From: CALHVX01 sp964640725 | GTDB lineage: Bacteria > Pseudomonadota > Gammaproteobacteria > Pseudomonadales > Azotimanducaceae | DNA: 64,000 bases | Assembly: GCA_964640725.1 (NCBI GenBank) | Contig: CAZXIJ010000005.1 | Location: forward strand, 1 to 64,000 | Direction: 5' to 3' | Part shown: positions 25,811 to 34,868 of the stretch, piece after piece | Layout of the letters: the number at the start of each line of letters is the position of its first letter | Position numbering within the stretch: position 1 is the first letter of the stretch | The notes under the pieces: model-generated | What the model was told of the DNA's origin: nothing | Databases searched by the model: none | The model's input: the letters and a program-made list of their open reading frames with translations, nothing else | Position numbers and translations under genes: made by a program

Positions 25811-27046
25811 CTATCGGTTCGCAACGCTGGACAGGTCCCAAAGTGGCAGGAACACGCCGAGGGCAAGAACGAGAACCATGCCCGCTATGGCTACAATCAG
25901 TATCGGTTCAATCGCATCGGTCAGGCCCTTCAGCTGATAGTCGACCTCCTCTTCGTAGAAGCCCGCCGCCTGTTCCAACAGGTCATCCATGGCGCCGGTT
26001 TCTTCGCCGACGGCGATCATCTGCAGCACCACAGGGGTGAACATCTGTGCCTCCCGGGCGGTCTGCAGCATACCGGTGCCCGCCTCGACACTTTCGCGCA
26101 TGCGCACAACCTTGTGACTCAAATATTCGTTGCCAAGCACCCGGGCGATGATCGTCAGGCTCTGGTTAATGGGCAACCCTGCGCGCGAGACCATGGCAAA
26201 GGTCTGGCAAAAGCGGGACAGGTTGATCTTCTCGAAAATGCTGCCGAGGATCGGCAGCCTCAGCTTGGCTTGGTCCCACTGCAGCCGGCCGGCGGGCTGC
26301 GAGAGATACCAGCGCACGCCCATGAAGGCAGCACCGGCGCCAAGCAGCAGCAGCCACCAGTAGGCCACGAAAAAGCCCGAGATCGACATCAACACCTGAG
26401 TCTGCCAGGGCAGGTCCGCGCCGAATTTGGCAAACACGCCCTCGAAGGCCGGGATCACGAAGATGTTCATAATGACGATCGCAATGCCGATCGCGCTGAG
26501 CACAAAAGTGGGATAGCGGGTTGCTGACTTGATGCGCTTGCGCGTTTCCCGCTCGATCTGCAGGTACTCGGCGACCTGCTTGAAGGCCATATCCAGCCGA
26601 CCGGTATTTTCGCCGACGTGAATCACGCTCACGAACAGGTCCGAGAAGGTTTCCGGGTATCGGCCAAAGCTCGTCGCCAGATCGACGCCGCTTTCCAGAT
26701 TGTCGCCGGTCTCTACCAGAATCTCTGCAAGCCGCGGGTTCTTCTGGGACTCTGAGAGGCCGCGCACTGCCCGCACCACCGAAATGCCCGCCTTGGTGAG
26801 GCTGTGCATCTGGTGGCTGAAGAGGATGACCTCGTCCAGGGTGACTTTACGCTGCCCAAAAAACCCGGCGCTGCTTGCGGCGGCTTCAGGCTGCTTGGCG
26901 GAGGTCGCCGCGACTTCCTCAATTTTCAAGGGCGTCAGGCCCATGGCCTGCAGCTCCCGGGCCAGAGCGCCGCTCGACGCTACTTCCCGGCGCCCGCTGC
27001 TGCGTTGCCCGGATCCGTCCAGCGCCTGGAAGTCATAGAGGGCCAC
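25811..27046 (-). CDS. mshG: MSHA inner-membrane platform protein MshG
   Basis: A 411-residue GspF/PilC family platform protein with two T2SSF repeats. Recognisable blocks are FSHQMHSLTKAGISVVRAVRGL, VIHVGENTGRLDMAFKQVAEYL, FCQTFAMVSRAGLPINQSL and MIAVGEETGAMDDLLEQAAGFYEEEVDYQLKGLTDAIEPILIVAIAGMVLVLAL, and three membrane helices at the usual places. It couples the MshE motor to pilin insertion. It lies 3 bp downstream of mshE. Confidence 0.93.
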   Translation of the reverse strand: MALYDFQALDGSGQRSSGRREVASSGALARELQAMGLTPLKIEEVAATSAKQPEAAASSAGFFGQRKVTLDEVILFSHQMHSLTKAGISVVRAVRGLSESQKNPRLAEILVETGDNLESGVDLATSFGRYPETFSDLFVSVIHVGENTGRLDMAFKQVAEYLQIERETRKRIKSATRYPTFVLSAIGIAIVIMNIFVIPAFEGVFAKFGADLPWQTQVLMSISGFFVAYWWLLLLGAGAAFMGVRWYLSQPAGRLQWDQAKLRLPILGSIFEKINLSRFCQTFAMVSRAGLPINQSLTIIARVLGNEYLSHKVVRMRESVEAGTGMLQTAREAQMFTPVVLQMIAVGEETGAMDDLLEQAAGFYEEEVDYQLKGLTDAIEPILIVAIAGMVLVLALGVFLPLWDLSSVANR

Positions 27047-27049
27047 GGC

Positions 27050-28891
27050 TTAGTGCTTAGGGGCGAGCTTCGGCTCGCCGTCGAACGCCAGATTTTTCAG
27101 GGTCAGGCGCGTGCGCTCCGTGCTCTCCCCCTCTTTTCCGGCCGCGCGATCAGCCGGGGCTGCCTGCTCCGTGTACGACTGCAGGTCTTCCACCTGGCCG
27201 GCCAGAGACAGTACTTCCGCCAGCGTCGTCTGGCCCTGCTGTGCGTATTCCAGCGCACACAGAACGAGGGGCCTGAAGCCTGGCTGGTTGTGCGCCAGCC
27301 GCGCAAAGGCCTCCGAGTCTTCACGCCGCAGGGCATTGCCCAGGTCTTCGTTGAGCTCCAGCAGCTCGAAGATGCCCAGCCGGCCGTAGTAGCCACGATG
27401 GTTGCAGCGGTTGCAGCCCTTGCCGCGCATGAATTTCATCTCGTGGGCCCGGCGCTCGCCGACCAGCGCGTCGAGCCAGGCGAACTGTTGGTCGTCCGGC
27501 TCTGCCGGTTCCGCGCATCGCTCGCAGATTTTCTTGACGAGTCGCTGGGCGACCACGCCGCGCAGCGCCGATGCCGCAAGAAAGCCCTCGACGCCGATAT
27601 CGAGCAACCGGATCGCGCTGCTGACCGCATCGTTCGTGTGCAGGGTCGACAGCACCAGGTGGCCGGTCATAGAGGCCCGCAGGGCGATGTCCGCGGTTTC
27701 CTTGTCGCGGATCTCGCCGAGCAGCAGGATGTCCGGGTCCTGACGCAGGGTCGCTCGCAGAACCCGGGCAAAATCGAGGCCGATCTTGGCCATGACCTGC
27801 ACCTGGTTGATGCGCGGCAGCTCGTACTCCACCGGATCTTCGACGGTGATGATTTTCTTGCCCGGCTCGTTCAGCTCGTTCAACGCGCCGTACAGCGTCG
27901 TCGTCTTGCCGCTGCCGGTCGGGCCTGTGACCAGAATCAGACCGTTTGGGCGAGTAATCAGAAACCGGAAGCGCTCGAGCATTGCCGGTGCCATGCCGGT
28001 CTTGTCCAGCCCGCCGGCCGCGTCGCTGTGGTCAGCCAGGCGCATCACCACCGATTCGCCGTCCTGCACCGGCATGGTCGACAACCGCACATCGATATTC
28101 TGGCCCTTGAGCTTCATGTCAAAGCGGCCGTCCTGGGGCAGACGCTTTTCCGAGATGTCCAGCCCCGCCATGAGCTTGAGGCGCGAGACCAGCGCAGCGG
28201 CGACGCGAGTCTCCTTGATGATCTGCTCCTGCAGCGAGCCGTCCACCCGCTGCCGGATACGCAGCACCTCGGCATCCGGCTCAATATGCACGTCGCTGGC
28301 GCGCATCTGCACCGCGTCTTCCATGATGGACTTGAGCAGCTTCGCAATCGGCGTGTTGGCATCGTCGGCGCTGCGCGCCAGATCGTTCAGGCTGAACTGC
28401 TCTGTGTTCAGCTGGCCTTCCAGCTCGCTGGCAAAGCTCACGATATCCGACGTGCGGCGGTAGGCCAGGTCAAGCATGGACATGAGCTCGCTCTCACGCA
28501 CCACGGCCACGCTGATCGGTTGCCCAAGCTGCCGCGACAACTCGTCATAGGCAAAGATGTCCATGGGGTCGACCATGCCGACCACCAGCTCGCCGGCCTT
28601 TTCCTCCAGCACCAGGGAGCGATAGCGGCGAGCGTAGGTTTCCGGCAGCCGGGCGACCAGCTCCGTATCGATCTTGAAGTCCTTCAGGTGGTAGTAGGGA
28701 ATTTCAAACTGCTGGGACAGAAACTCCAGAAAGCGGTCTTCGTCGACATAGCCGCGATCGACGATAATCTTGCCCAGACGCAGGCCGGACTTTTTCTGGT
28801 CCGCAAGGCACTCCTGAAGCTGATCTTCCGTAAGCTCGCCGGCCGCAACCAGCAAGTCGCCGATCCGGACTTTTTGCTTGCGCGGGATCAT
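27050..28891 (-). CDS. mshE: MSHA extension ATPase MshE with tandem c-di-GMP-binding MshEN motifs
   Basis: A 613-residue GspE-family ATPase that powers MSHA pilus assembly. Residues 9-32 and 38-61 each follow the 24-residue MshEN pattern RxGxxL-x5-L-x4-L-x3-L-x2-Q, first as RIGDLLVAAGELTEDQ..., second as RLGKIIVDRGYVDEDR..., five residues apart as in c-di-GMP-binding MshE of Vibrio cholerae. The ATPase core has Walker A GPTGSGKTT, LRQDPDILLLGEIRDKETADIA, and a tetra-Cys zinc motif (CERC...CNRC). I use ATG 28891, which overlaps the mshL TGA; an in-frame TTG is one codon upstream. The C-terminus carries about 80 extra residues after the core. Confidence 0.95.
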   Translation of the reverse strand: MIPRKQKVRIGDLLVAAGELTEDQLQECLADQKKSGLRLGKIIVDRGYVDEDRFLEFLSQQFEIPYYHLKDFKIDTELVARLPETYARRYRSLVLEEKAGELVVGMVDPMDIFAYDELSRQLGQPISVAVVRESELMSMLDLAYRRTSDIVSFASELEGQLNTEQFSLNDLARSADDANTPIAKLLKSIMEDAVQMRASDVHIEPDAEVLRIRQRVDGSLQEQIIKETRVAAALVSRLKLMAGLDISEKRLPQDGRFDMKLKGQNIDVRLSTMPVQDGESVVMRLADHSDAAGGLDKTGMAPAMLERFRFLITRPNGLILVTGPTGSGKTTTLYGALNELNEPGKKIITVEDPVEYELPRINQVQVMAKIGLDFARVLRATLRQDPDILLLGEIRDKETADIALRASMTGHLVLSTLHTNDAVSSAIRLLDIGVEGFLAASALRGVVAQRLVKKICERCAEPAEPDDQQFAWLDALVGERRAHEMKFMRGKGCNRCNHRGYYGRLGIFELLELNEDLGNALRREDSEAFARLAHNQPGFRPLVLCALEYAQQGQTTLAEVLSLAGQVEDLQSYTEQAAPADRAAGKEGESTERTRLTLKNLAFDGEPKLAPKH

Positions 28892-30630
28892 CAATCGGAA
28901 CCGATCTGGTCACGCAGGGTGCCGACCCGGCCCGCGCTGCGCCGGAACCATTCCGCCTGGCTGTCGGCGTTCACCACCACCGGCCGGAGCAAGATGACCA
29001 GCTCGCTCTTGGTGTTGCCGCTGACGCGCTGCCGGAACAGATGGCCCGCAAGGGGCAGGTCGCCCAGGAACGGCACGCTTCCGGATTCGTCGGTACTGCT
29101 GTTTTGCATGAGGCCGCCGATCACCACGACCTGACCGCTCAGGGCCCGAATGATGCTGTCGGACTCGCGAATGGTGCTCGCCGCCAGGGGCACCGGCTCG
29201 CCGCGAATCGTCTTGATCTGCTCGCGCACTTCACTGACCGTGGGGTGCACATGCAGGATTACTTCGCCCCGCTCGCTGATCTGCGGTGTCACGTCCAGGG
29301 CGATGCCGGAGAAGAAGGGCGTCAGCTCAGGGCTGTCGTTGACGTTGATTGCATTGCCGGCAGTGACCGTATTGGTCGAGATATCTGTCACGAAAAACTC
29401 GTCATCACCGACCTTGATGACCGCCTTCTGGTTGTTCACTGTGGCAATTCGCGGGCTCGACAACACCTGTACCACGCCCTGGGTCTCCAGCAGGCTGATC
29501 ACAGCAGAGAAGTCGCCAAAGTCGCCGAACAGCGCAAAGGTGCTGCCCGTGGGGTTAAAGAACTCACCGGTACCGCCAAAGCGGAACTCGCCGGCGGCGC
29601 TGTGCTCACTGCCGACGGTGGTGACCACCAGGCCGTTCTCATCGACGCGGGTCGTGGGCAGAAAGCTGCCGCCGGCCGCATCGCCAAAAGTGTTCCAGTT
29701 AATGCCGGCCTGAAAGCCTTCCTTCAGGGTCACTTCGAGAATCTTGGCCTCGAGAATCACCTGCCGATGCAAACTGTTTTCCACCCGGCTCAGGTAACTG
29801 CGCACCGCGGACAGGGAGTCCGGCTTCGCCCGCACAACCACCAGGCCAGCCTGCGGCGTCACCACAACCTGGGCGCCCTGATCGCCGGCCACAATCGCTC
29901 CCAGGGTCGTTTCCAGCTCCACCCAGAAATCGCTCGAGCCGTCCGTATTGACCATGGTGCCGACCACGCCGCCGGCGCCTGCCGCGCCCTGCTGCATGCC
30001 CACACCGCCAACGTTGATCCCGCCGGCGCCCGCACCAAGGAAACCGCCCGCACCGCCGAAGCCCACACCGCCGACGCCCGCAGCAGCATCGGTGACCTTG
30101 CCTGCACTGACCTGCATTTCCGAATGGCCCGTTCGAGTCACGTTGAGATAGTCGACCTGAAAGATCTCCGTGCGTAGCACGTCCGGGTAGATCTGGTACG
30201 TTCGGCCCTGCAGCACAGAGTCAAACCCGTACACGTCCCGCATCAACCCCATGACCTCGGTGACCGAGACCTGGGTCAGGTCGAGGCTGACGGTGCCTTT
30301 GACGCCCGGATGAACAACGACGTTGAAATCCGTATCTGCGACCAGTGCCTGAAAGAAATCCGGTGCCACCATGGACTCAACGGCGAGATCGAAGCGCCGC
30401 TCCGAAGACTCAGCAGCAACCCTTGAAGCCGACGACTCAGGGTCGTCTCCTTCGACCACCGGCGGCTCTTTCGCCGCCACCTGGGCCACGGCATCGTCGG
30501 CCGCGGCTTCGAGTATGTCCTGAATTTCCTGGGCCCCCGCGTGCCGGGTCGCCGGCGGCGCAAGCGGCGTGCAGGCATTGAGCAGCAGCGGCAAAAGCAC
30601 CAGCAGCCAGTTTTTGTGTCTGTCTTTCAT
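28891..30630 (-). CDS. mshL: MSHA outer-membrane secretin MshL
   Basis: A 579-residue secretin lipoprotein. The signal ends in a lipobox-like LLNAC (Cys20), fitting outer-membrane anchoring. The N-terminal domains include DFNVVVHPGVKGTVSLDLTQVSVTEVMGLMRDVYGF (an STN/N0-like fold), and the secretin core contains VLSSPRIATVNNQKAVIKVGDDEFFVT and GGLMQNSSTDESGSVPFLGDLPLAGHLFRQR. A Gly-rich insertion of about 50 residues (roughly 190-240) interrupts the periplasmic part, like the Gly-rich loops of other MshL proteins. mshK is 3 bp upstream. Confidence 0.93.
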   Translation of the reverse strand: MKDRHKNWLLVLLPLLLNACTPLAPPATRHAGAQEIQDILEAAADDAVAQVAAKEPPVVEGDDPESSASRVAAESSERRFDLAVESMVAPDFFQALVADTDFNVVVHPGVKGTVSLDLTQVSVTEVMGLMRDVYGFDSVLQGRTYQIYPDVLRTEIFQVDYLNVTRTGHSEMQVSAGKVTDAAAGVGGVGFGGAGGFLGAGAGGINVGGVGMQQGAAGAGGVVGTMVNTDGSSDFWVELETTLGAIVAGDQGAQVVVTPQAGLVVVRAKPDSLSAVRSYLSRVENSLHRQVILEAKILEVTLKEGFQAGINWNTFGDAAGGSFLPTTRVDENGLVVTTVGSEHSAAGEFRFGGTGEFFNPTGSTFALFGDFGDFSAVISLLETQGVVQVLSSPRIATVNNQKAVIKVGDDEFFVTDISTNTVTAGNAINVNDSPELTPFFSGIALDVTPQISERGEVILHVHPTVSEVREQIKTIRGEPVPLAASTIRESDSIIRALSGQVVVIGGLMQNSSTDESGSVPFLGDLPLAGHLFRQRVSGNTKSELVILLRPVVVNADSQAEWFRRSAGRVGTLRDQIGSD

Positions 30631-30633
30631 AAC

Positions 30634-31074
30634 TCAACCTTTGACCGGTTTGAGTGCGGGCAACCGAAGCGCACGCAGTTGCTTGTCGGCATTCACGACC
30701 AACACCCGGTCCTTCAGCACTTCCTTGAGGAGCAGGCCGTTGCGTTGCTCTCCCTCGCGCATGAGATCACCGTTAATGACCGCGAGGCGGCGATTGGCAC
30801 TGATAATGATGGAGCTGAGCTCAAGGTCACTCGCCGCCTGGCGGGCGCGGGCCTTGATCCCGTACCAGTTTGGGCGCGTCGGATCTTTCATGGGGATTGC
30901 GGACACTTCAGGTGCAGGCGTCGCCGCGCTGGCAAGGGCCGTGTCGTTGCTCGCTGGCTCGCCGGCGCGCGTGGTGCCCGGAGTCAACAGCGCCAGGGCG
31001 AGCCCCAGCGCCAGGCACCAACCCAACGGCTTCGAACCGGGCAAGGGTCTGCTCAGGTTTAATGTCTGATCCAT
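30634..31074 (-). CDS. mshK: MSHA biogenesis protein MshK
   Basis: A 146-residue exported protein with a signal peptide (LGWCLALGLALALLTPGTTRAG) and the PilP/MshK-type motif KDPTRPNWYG, then LSSIIISANRRLAVINGDLMREGEQRNGLLLKEVLKDRVLVV. It links the inner-membrane alignment complex to the secretin in related systems. The ATG at 31074 gives a normal signal peptide; the open frame extends further upstream into mshJ without similarity. Confidence 0.84.
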   Translation of the reverse strand: MDQTLNLSRPLPGSKPLGWCLALGLALALLTPGTTRAGEPASNDTALASAATPAPEVSAIPMKDPTRPNWYGIKARARQAASDLELSSIIISANRRLAVINGDLMREGEQRNGLLLKEVLKDRVLVVNADKQLRALRLPALKPVKG

Positions 31075-31093
31075 GGTGCGTCCTTGCCAGCAG

Positions 31094-31771
31094 CTAAACG
31101 CCCAGCCAGCGCGCGTCGCGGCTAAGGGTTTCAATTTCGATTACGGCCTTGCCGCTTGGGTAGGTGTCGGTCTGGTAGTCAAAGCGGCGCCAGTTGAAGC
31201 GCCAGGTACTGGACTCCAGGGCTTCGATGTAGCCCAGCACATCGAAGTAGCGGCCCTCGACCTCCAGCAACAGCGGGTGCAGGAACAGGTTCGGAGTGTC
31301 AGGTTCGTCTCCGTCGGCGTCCGCCGCGGGCGGCGCCACCAGAGCCCGAGAAGGCAGACGCTTGACCAGTTTGAGCTTTAGGCCGCGGTGCTCCGCGAGC
31401 AAGTCTGATAACAGTTCAGGCATGCGTTCGGGGGGCACAAACCGGCTCAAACTGCTCGCCATGCCCGCATCAAGCCGATCCAGTATCGCTTTAACAGCTG
31501 CCTGCTCGGAGCGCAGCGCATCGTTCGGATCGGCACTGCGCGCCCGGCGCAACTGCTGCTGCTCTTCCGTCGCCAGGCGCAGCTCCATCTCTGTCTGGCG
31601 AACCTGCCGGGCCATCTCCGCTTCCTGAGTCGTGAGATAGTCGCTGACGGTAATGAGCCAGATACACCAGGTGCAGCCAAGCAGAGCGACGGTAATGATC
31701 GCACGCTCACGCAGGGTCAGCGCGGCGTAGCGCGCTTTGGCCTTGGCAATCGGTCCGCTCGCTTCGCTCAC
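31094..31771 (-). CDS. mshJ: MSHA biogenesis protein MshJ (PilO-like)
   Basis: A 225-residue bitopic inner-membrane protein with one helix near residues 26-44 (IITVALLGCTWCIWLITVSDYL), a coiled coil (TQEAEMARQVRQTEMELRLATEEQQQL) and a C-terminal ferredoxin-like domain (NLFLHPLLLEVEGRYFDVLGYIEALESSTWRFNW). This is the PilO/GspM layout. It overlaps the PilN-like gene by four bases, so the alignment subcomplex is translationally coupled. Confidence 0.87.
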   Translation of the reverse strand: MSEASGPIAKAKARYAALTLRERAIITVALLGCTWCIWLITVSDYLTTQEAEMARQVRQTEMELRLATEEQQQLRRARSADPNDALRSEQAAVKAILDRLDAGMASSLSRFVPPERMPELLSDLLAEHRGLKLKLVKRLPSRALVAPPAADADGDEPDTPNLFLHPLLLEVEGRYFDVLGYIEALESSTWRFNWRRFDYQTDTYPSGKAVIEIETLSRDARWLGV

Positions 31772-32376
31772 GAATCGCCTGCTCCCAAGCTGCTCGCATC
31801 GCTGTCCGGTCCCGCCAGCTCGAATTCCACCAGGTCGTTGTCGGAGTCCTTCAACTCAAAGCCTTCAAAGGCATAGCCGCTGAAGCCCGCCCCCGCCGAC
31901 AGGGCCGACAGGTATTCGGGGACGCGGCGGGCCGATTCGCTGAACCCGCGCAGGCGCACGGCGCTGCCGCCGTTGCCAAAGAACACCTCGCTCAGCCAGA
32001 TGCCATCCAGCTTGTAGCGGGCCAGATCCTGCAGCCGCTCGGAGAAACCGTCACTGGTGGCAACATCCTTGAGCAGCGAAGCGACCAGCTCTCGCTCTAC
32101 GCGCAGCGCGTTGAGTTCAGTCACGCTGGCCACCAGCTCTGGTTCCGGGGTGCGCTGCGCCTCGGCCGTCAGTGCCTGGTTCGCAACCTGAATCTGGCGA
32201 AGATGTTCCGAAGCCTTGACGCTCAGCGCCTTCTGGCTCATCCAGCCGTAGGTCTGGTAGCCGTTGTAGCACAGCAGCAGGACTGCGAAACCGGCCCACA
32301 AAATCATGAGCTCGCGAAAGGTAAACGGCTCGCGGCGTGGCTTCAGGTCATCGGTAAGCAGGTTAATATCTTGCAT
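31768..32376 (-). CDS. MSHA PilN-like protein (MshI2)
   Basis: A 202-residue PilN-type protein. The short cytoplasmic N-terminus begins MQDINLLTDDLKPRREPFTFRELM, which carries the NLL motif by which PilN binds PilM. One membrane helix follows (MILWAGFAVLLLCYNGYQTYGW), then a coiled coil and a periplasmic domain (YLSALSAGAGFSGYAFEGFEL). It sits between mshI and mshJ, as does the second MshI-type gene of Vibrio and Shewanella clusters. Confidence 0.84.
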   Translation of the reverse strand: MQDINLLTDDLKPRREPFTFRELMILWAGFAVLLLCYNGYQTYGWMSQKALSVKASEHLRQIQVANQALTAEAQRTPEPELVASVTELNALRVERELVASLLKDVATSDGFSERLQDLARYKLDGIWLSEVFFGNGGSAVRLRGFSESARRVPEYLSALSAGAGFSGYAFEGFELKDSDNDLVEFELAGPDSDASSLGAGDS

Positions 32377-32383
32377 GACTGCC

Positions 32384-33415
32384 TCAGGCCGCGTCTGCCA
32401 ACGCCGCTGGACGCAGCTCGCGCAGCAAGCCGCCGATAGCCGGCAGGGCTGCTGCCAGCGCGTTCGCCTCAGTGTCCTTGATGTTGTCCCAGTCGAGCGT
32501 CACCGGTTCGGGGTTGTGCAGCACGATGTTGAAACGTTCGGCAAGCACGTCACTCAGACCGCGAATCGGTACCGGCATCATCTCGGTCAGAAATTCACAC
32601 ACGCGCCGCTGCCAGCTGTGCGTTGCGGCGACCATGAGCGCGCTGCAGGGCGGCTGCCCCATGGCGCTCTCGTAGTAGTCGACGCTGCGCTGCACCTGCA
32701 GCAGCAAAGTGTTCTGAAACGATTCCCAGGCATCCTCATCGAAATCGCCGGGCACCCCGGTGATTCGTCGGGACAGGAACAGCTCTGCGGAGCGAGAGAC
32801 ATTGATCAGGCCGCTGTTCGAGGTCATGCGCACGAGCGCGATGCTCTGGTCCGGCTCCGGAAACAGGCACGCGATCAGATTGCGCATGCTCAGCTCGGTA
32901 ATGCCGATAGAATCGGGCACCAGGCCAGCGCTGCGAATCTGCTGGATTCGCGCCGCGAGAAACTCCTTGCGCGCCACGACGACAAACACCATGTCGCGAT
33001 CCCGCGATGCCGCACGCGGCAGATCAAAGACATCGATGGAGGCCTGCTCCACCGGGTAGTCAACGTTGTCCTGGACCTGCCAGCGCACCGCATCGACCAG
33101 ATCCTCCCGGGCGACGGAGGGTCGCTCCACCAGTGACAGGCTGTAAAACTCCGGCGCCAGCACCACATGTGCCGGGCCCTGCTTCAGGCCCAGGCCATGC
33201 ACCTGGGTCCGGAGCGTGTCGGCAATTTCTTCGGGGCTGCTGATCGGGTCAGCACGCACAGAGATCTCGAAAGCGGCTTCGTCCAGATCGCCCGGCGCCA
33301 GGCTGCGCCCGTGTACCGTCGCGACTGCGCCGCCGGATAGATAGACGCAGGTCGCACTCCGCGAGCGATCGCCACGTCCTTTCAACCACTGGGGAATCCA
33401 CTGCTGCACCGGCAA
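32384..33415 (-). CDS. mshI: MSHA biogenesis protein MshI (PilM-like)
   Basis: A 343-residue PilM-family cytoplasmic protein with an actin-like fold. Segments seen: THVVL-like AHVVLAPEFYSLSLVERPSVAREDLVDAVRWQVQDNVDYPVEQASIDVFDLPR, then GLVPDSIGITELSMRNLIACLFPE and LLLQVQRSVDYYESAMGQPPC. It is the first gene of the leftward msh cluster and is divergent from trmL, so the cluster promoter should lie within 33416-33489. mshH, often upstream in Vibrio, is absent here. Confidence 0.87.
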   Translation of the reverse strand: MPVQQWIPQWLKGRGDRSRSATCVYLSGGAVATVHGRSLAPGDLDEAAFEISVRADPISSPEEIADTLRTQVHGLGLKQGPAHVVLAPEFYSLSLVERPSVAREDLVDAVRWQVQDNVDYPVEQASIDVFDLPRAASRDRDMVFVVVARKEFLAARIQQIRSAGLVPDSIGITELSMRNLIACLFPEPDQSIALVRMTSNSGLINVSRSAELFLSRRITGVPGDFDEDAWESFQNTLLLQVQRSVDYYESAMGQPPCSALMVAATHSWQRRVCEFLTEMMPVPIRGLSDVLAERFNIVLHNPEPVTLDWDNIKDTEANALAAALPAIGGLLRELRPAALADAA

Positions 33416-33489
33416 CTCGTTGCTCCTGGCCCACTGCTTCCCTCAGTATAGAAACGGATTTCAATCTTGCTTCTGGCGCCCTGTCACCC

Positions 33490-33951
33490 ATGGATATCGT
33501 GCTTTACGAACCGGAGATCCCGCCCAATACGGGCAATATCATTCGCCTGTCGGCGAACATGGATATGCCGCTGCACCTGGTGAAGCCCTACGGTTTCGAG
33601 ATCAACGACACCCGCCTGAAACGGGCTGGGCTGGACTATCGGGACCTGACTCACGTGACCGAGCACGAGTCCTGGGCAGCCTGCCTGGCAGCGCTCGGTC
33701 CGCGGCGCCTGCTGGCCCTCAGCGCGCGCGGCAGCGTGCCGTACACGCAGGTTAGCTACGAATCAGACGATCTGCTGCTGTTCGGACCGGAAACCCGGGG
33801 CTTGCCCCAGGAGCTCCTCGACGCGTTGCCGCGGGGCCAGCGCCTGCGCATTCCCATGCAAAAGGGGTCAAGGAGTCTGAATCTGGCAAACGCGGTTGCC
33901 GTGGTGGGCTACGAGGCGTTGCGCCAGCAGGGCTTTGCGGGCTTGAGTTAG
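33490..33951 (+). CDS. trmL: tRNA (cytidine/uridine-2'-O-)-methyltransferase TrmL
   Basis: TrmL methylates the 2'-OH of nucleotide 34 in two tRNA-Leu species. The 153-residue SPOUT protein begins MDIVLYEPEIPPNTGNIIRL and shows the family blocks LHLVKPYGFEINDTRLKRAGLDY, LLLFGPETRGLP and the knot region RIPMQKGSRSLNLANAVAVVGYEALRQ. It converges with secB. Confidence 0.95.
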   Translation: MDIVLYEPEIPPNTGNIIRLSANMDMPLHLVKPYGFEINDTRLKRAGLDYRDLTHVTEHESWAACLAALGPRRLLALSARGSVPYTQVSYESDDLLLFGPETRGLPQELLDALPRGQRLRIPMQKGSRSLNLANAVAVVGYEALRQQGFAGLS

Positions 33952-33987
33952 CCCGCTCTGACTGCCCCTGCAGGCGTGCCGGTCGCG

Positions 33988-34458
33988 CTAGTGGGTCACA
34001 TCCGAGCTGTCGCCAGCCTGCTCTTTGGCTCGCTGCTCGGCCTGCCGGAACAGCGCCTCGAAGTTGACCGGCGCCAGCTGCACGGCCGGAAATCCACCCC
34101 GCACGACCAGGTCATCCATGGTGGCGCGAACGTAGGGGAATAGCATGGTTGGGCAGGCGATGCCGAGCGCCATGCGCCGGCTGGCATCGTCCCCGCCTTC
34201 CAGCGCGAACAGGCCGGCCTGCTGAACCTCGGCAATGAACGCCGTCTTCGGGCCGTCGGCCAGTTCCGGCAAATCGGCCTTGAGCGTCGCCATCAGCACC
34301 ACCTCCACCCGGTCGTCGCCGTACCCTTCGGTGCGGGTGTTCAGGTCGAGCTGGAAGTTGGGCTGCCATTGCTGCGTAAAGATCGCAGGCGTCGATGGCG
34401 ATTCGAAGGACGTGTCCTTCAGATAGATCCGTTCGAGGCGGAGCTGAAGCTGGCTCAT
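33988..34458 (-). CDS. secB: Protein-export chaperone SecB
   Basis: SecB keeps preproteins unfolded and hands them to SecA. The 156-residue protein has IFTQQWQPNFQLDLNT, VVLMATLKA, AFIAEVQQAGLFAL, GIACPTMLFPYVRATMDDLVVRGGFPAVQLAPVNFEALF, all typical. The ATG at 34458 overlaps the rhodanese stop. The yibN-secB pairing matches the yibN-grxC-secB order of E. coli, here without grxC. Confidence 0.95.
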   Translation of the reverse strand: MSQLQLRLERIYLKDTSFESPSTPAIFTQQWQPNFQLDLNTRTEGYGDDRVEVVLMATLKADLPELADGPKTAFIAEVQQAGLFALEGGDDASRRMALGIACPTMLFPYVRATMDDLVVRGGFPAVQLAPVNFEALFRQAEQRAKEQAGDSSDVTH

Positions 34459-34868
34459 TTGACCACCGGCAGATTCTGGTTGCGCCACTCGAGCATGCCG
34501 CCGGTCAGCCGGGACACGGTCGTGAAGCCTTTCTTACGCAGCAGGGTACCTGCTGAGTTCGCGTGCTGGCCCATCTTGCAGGCCACCACGATGGGCCGTT
34601 CCTGGTGGGCTTTGAGTTCGTCAGCGCGGGACTCCAGGGCGCTGAAGGGAATATTCATCGCATCCACAATGTGGCCCTGCTCAAACTCCTTGGCGTCCCG
34701 CACATCGAGCACCAGGGCGTTCTCGCGGTTGACCATATCGACCAGTTGCTGAACGGTCACCGCGGCGCCGCCGCGCTGGGTCTCATTGCGGATAAAGAGT
34801 ACCAGCAACAAACCGAAACCACCCACAAGGAAGGGATGATTTCCAATAAAATCAATAACTTGATCCAT
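34455..34868 (-). CDS. Membrane-anchored rhodanese-like protein (YibN type)
   Basis: A 137-residue protein with one N-terminal membrane helix (NHPFLVGGFGLLLVLFI) and a rhodanese domain: ALVLDVRDAKEFEQGHIVDAMNIPFSAL, with active-site loop ACKMGQHANSAGTLLRKKGF (Cys followed by Lys-Met-Gly-Gln-His) and a closing TGGMLEWRNQNLPVVK. Rhodanese domains carry a persulfide on this Cys. It is divergent from gpmI, as in E. coli yibN. A TATAAT for this direction lies at 34936-34941. Confidence 0.9.
   Translation of the reverse strand: MDQVIDFIGNHPFLVGGFGLLLVLFIRNETQRGGAAVTVQQLVDMVNRENALVLDVRDAKEFEQGHIVDAMNIPFSALESRADELKAHQERPIVVACKMGQHANSAGTLLRKKGFTTVSRLTGGMLEWRNQNLPVVK

Noticed and set aside
26804..29134. 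776-codon plus-strand open frame opposite mshG and mshE
   Set aside because: Shadow of mshG/mshE; residues mirror the codon bias of those genes and no motif is visible.
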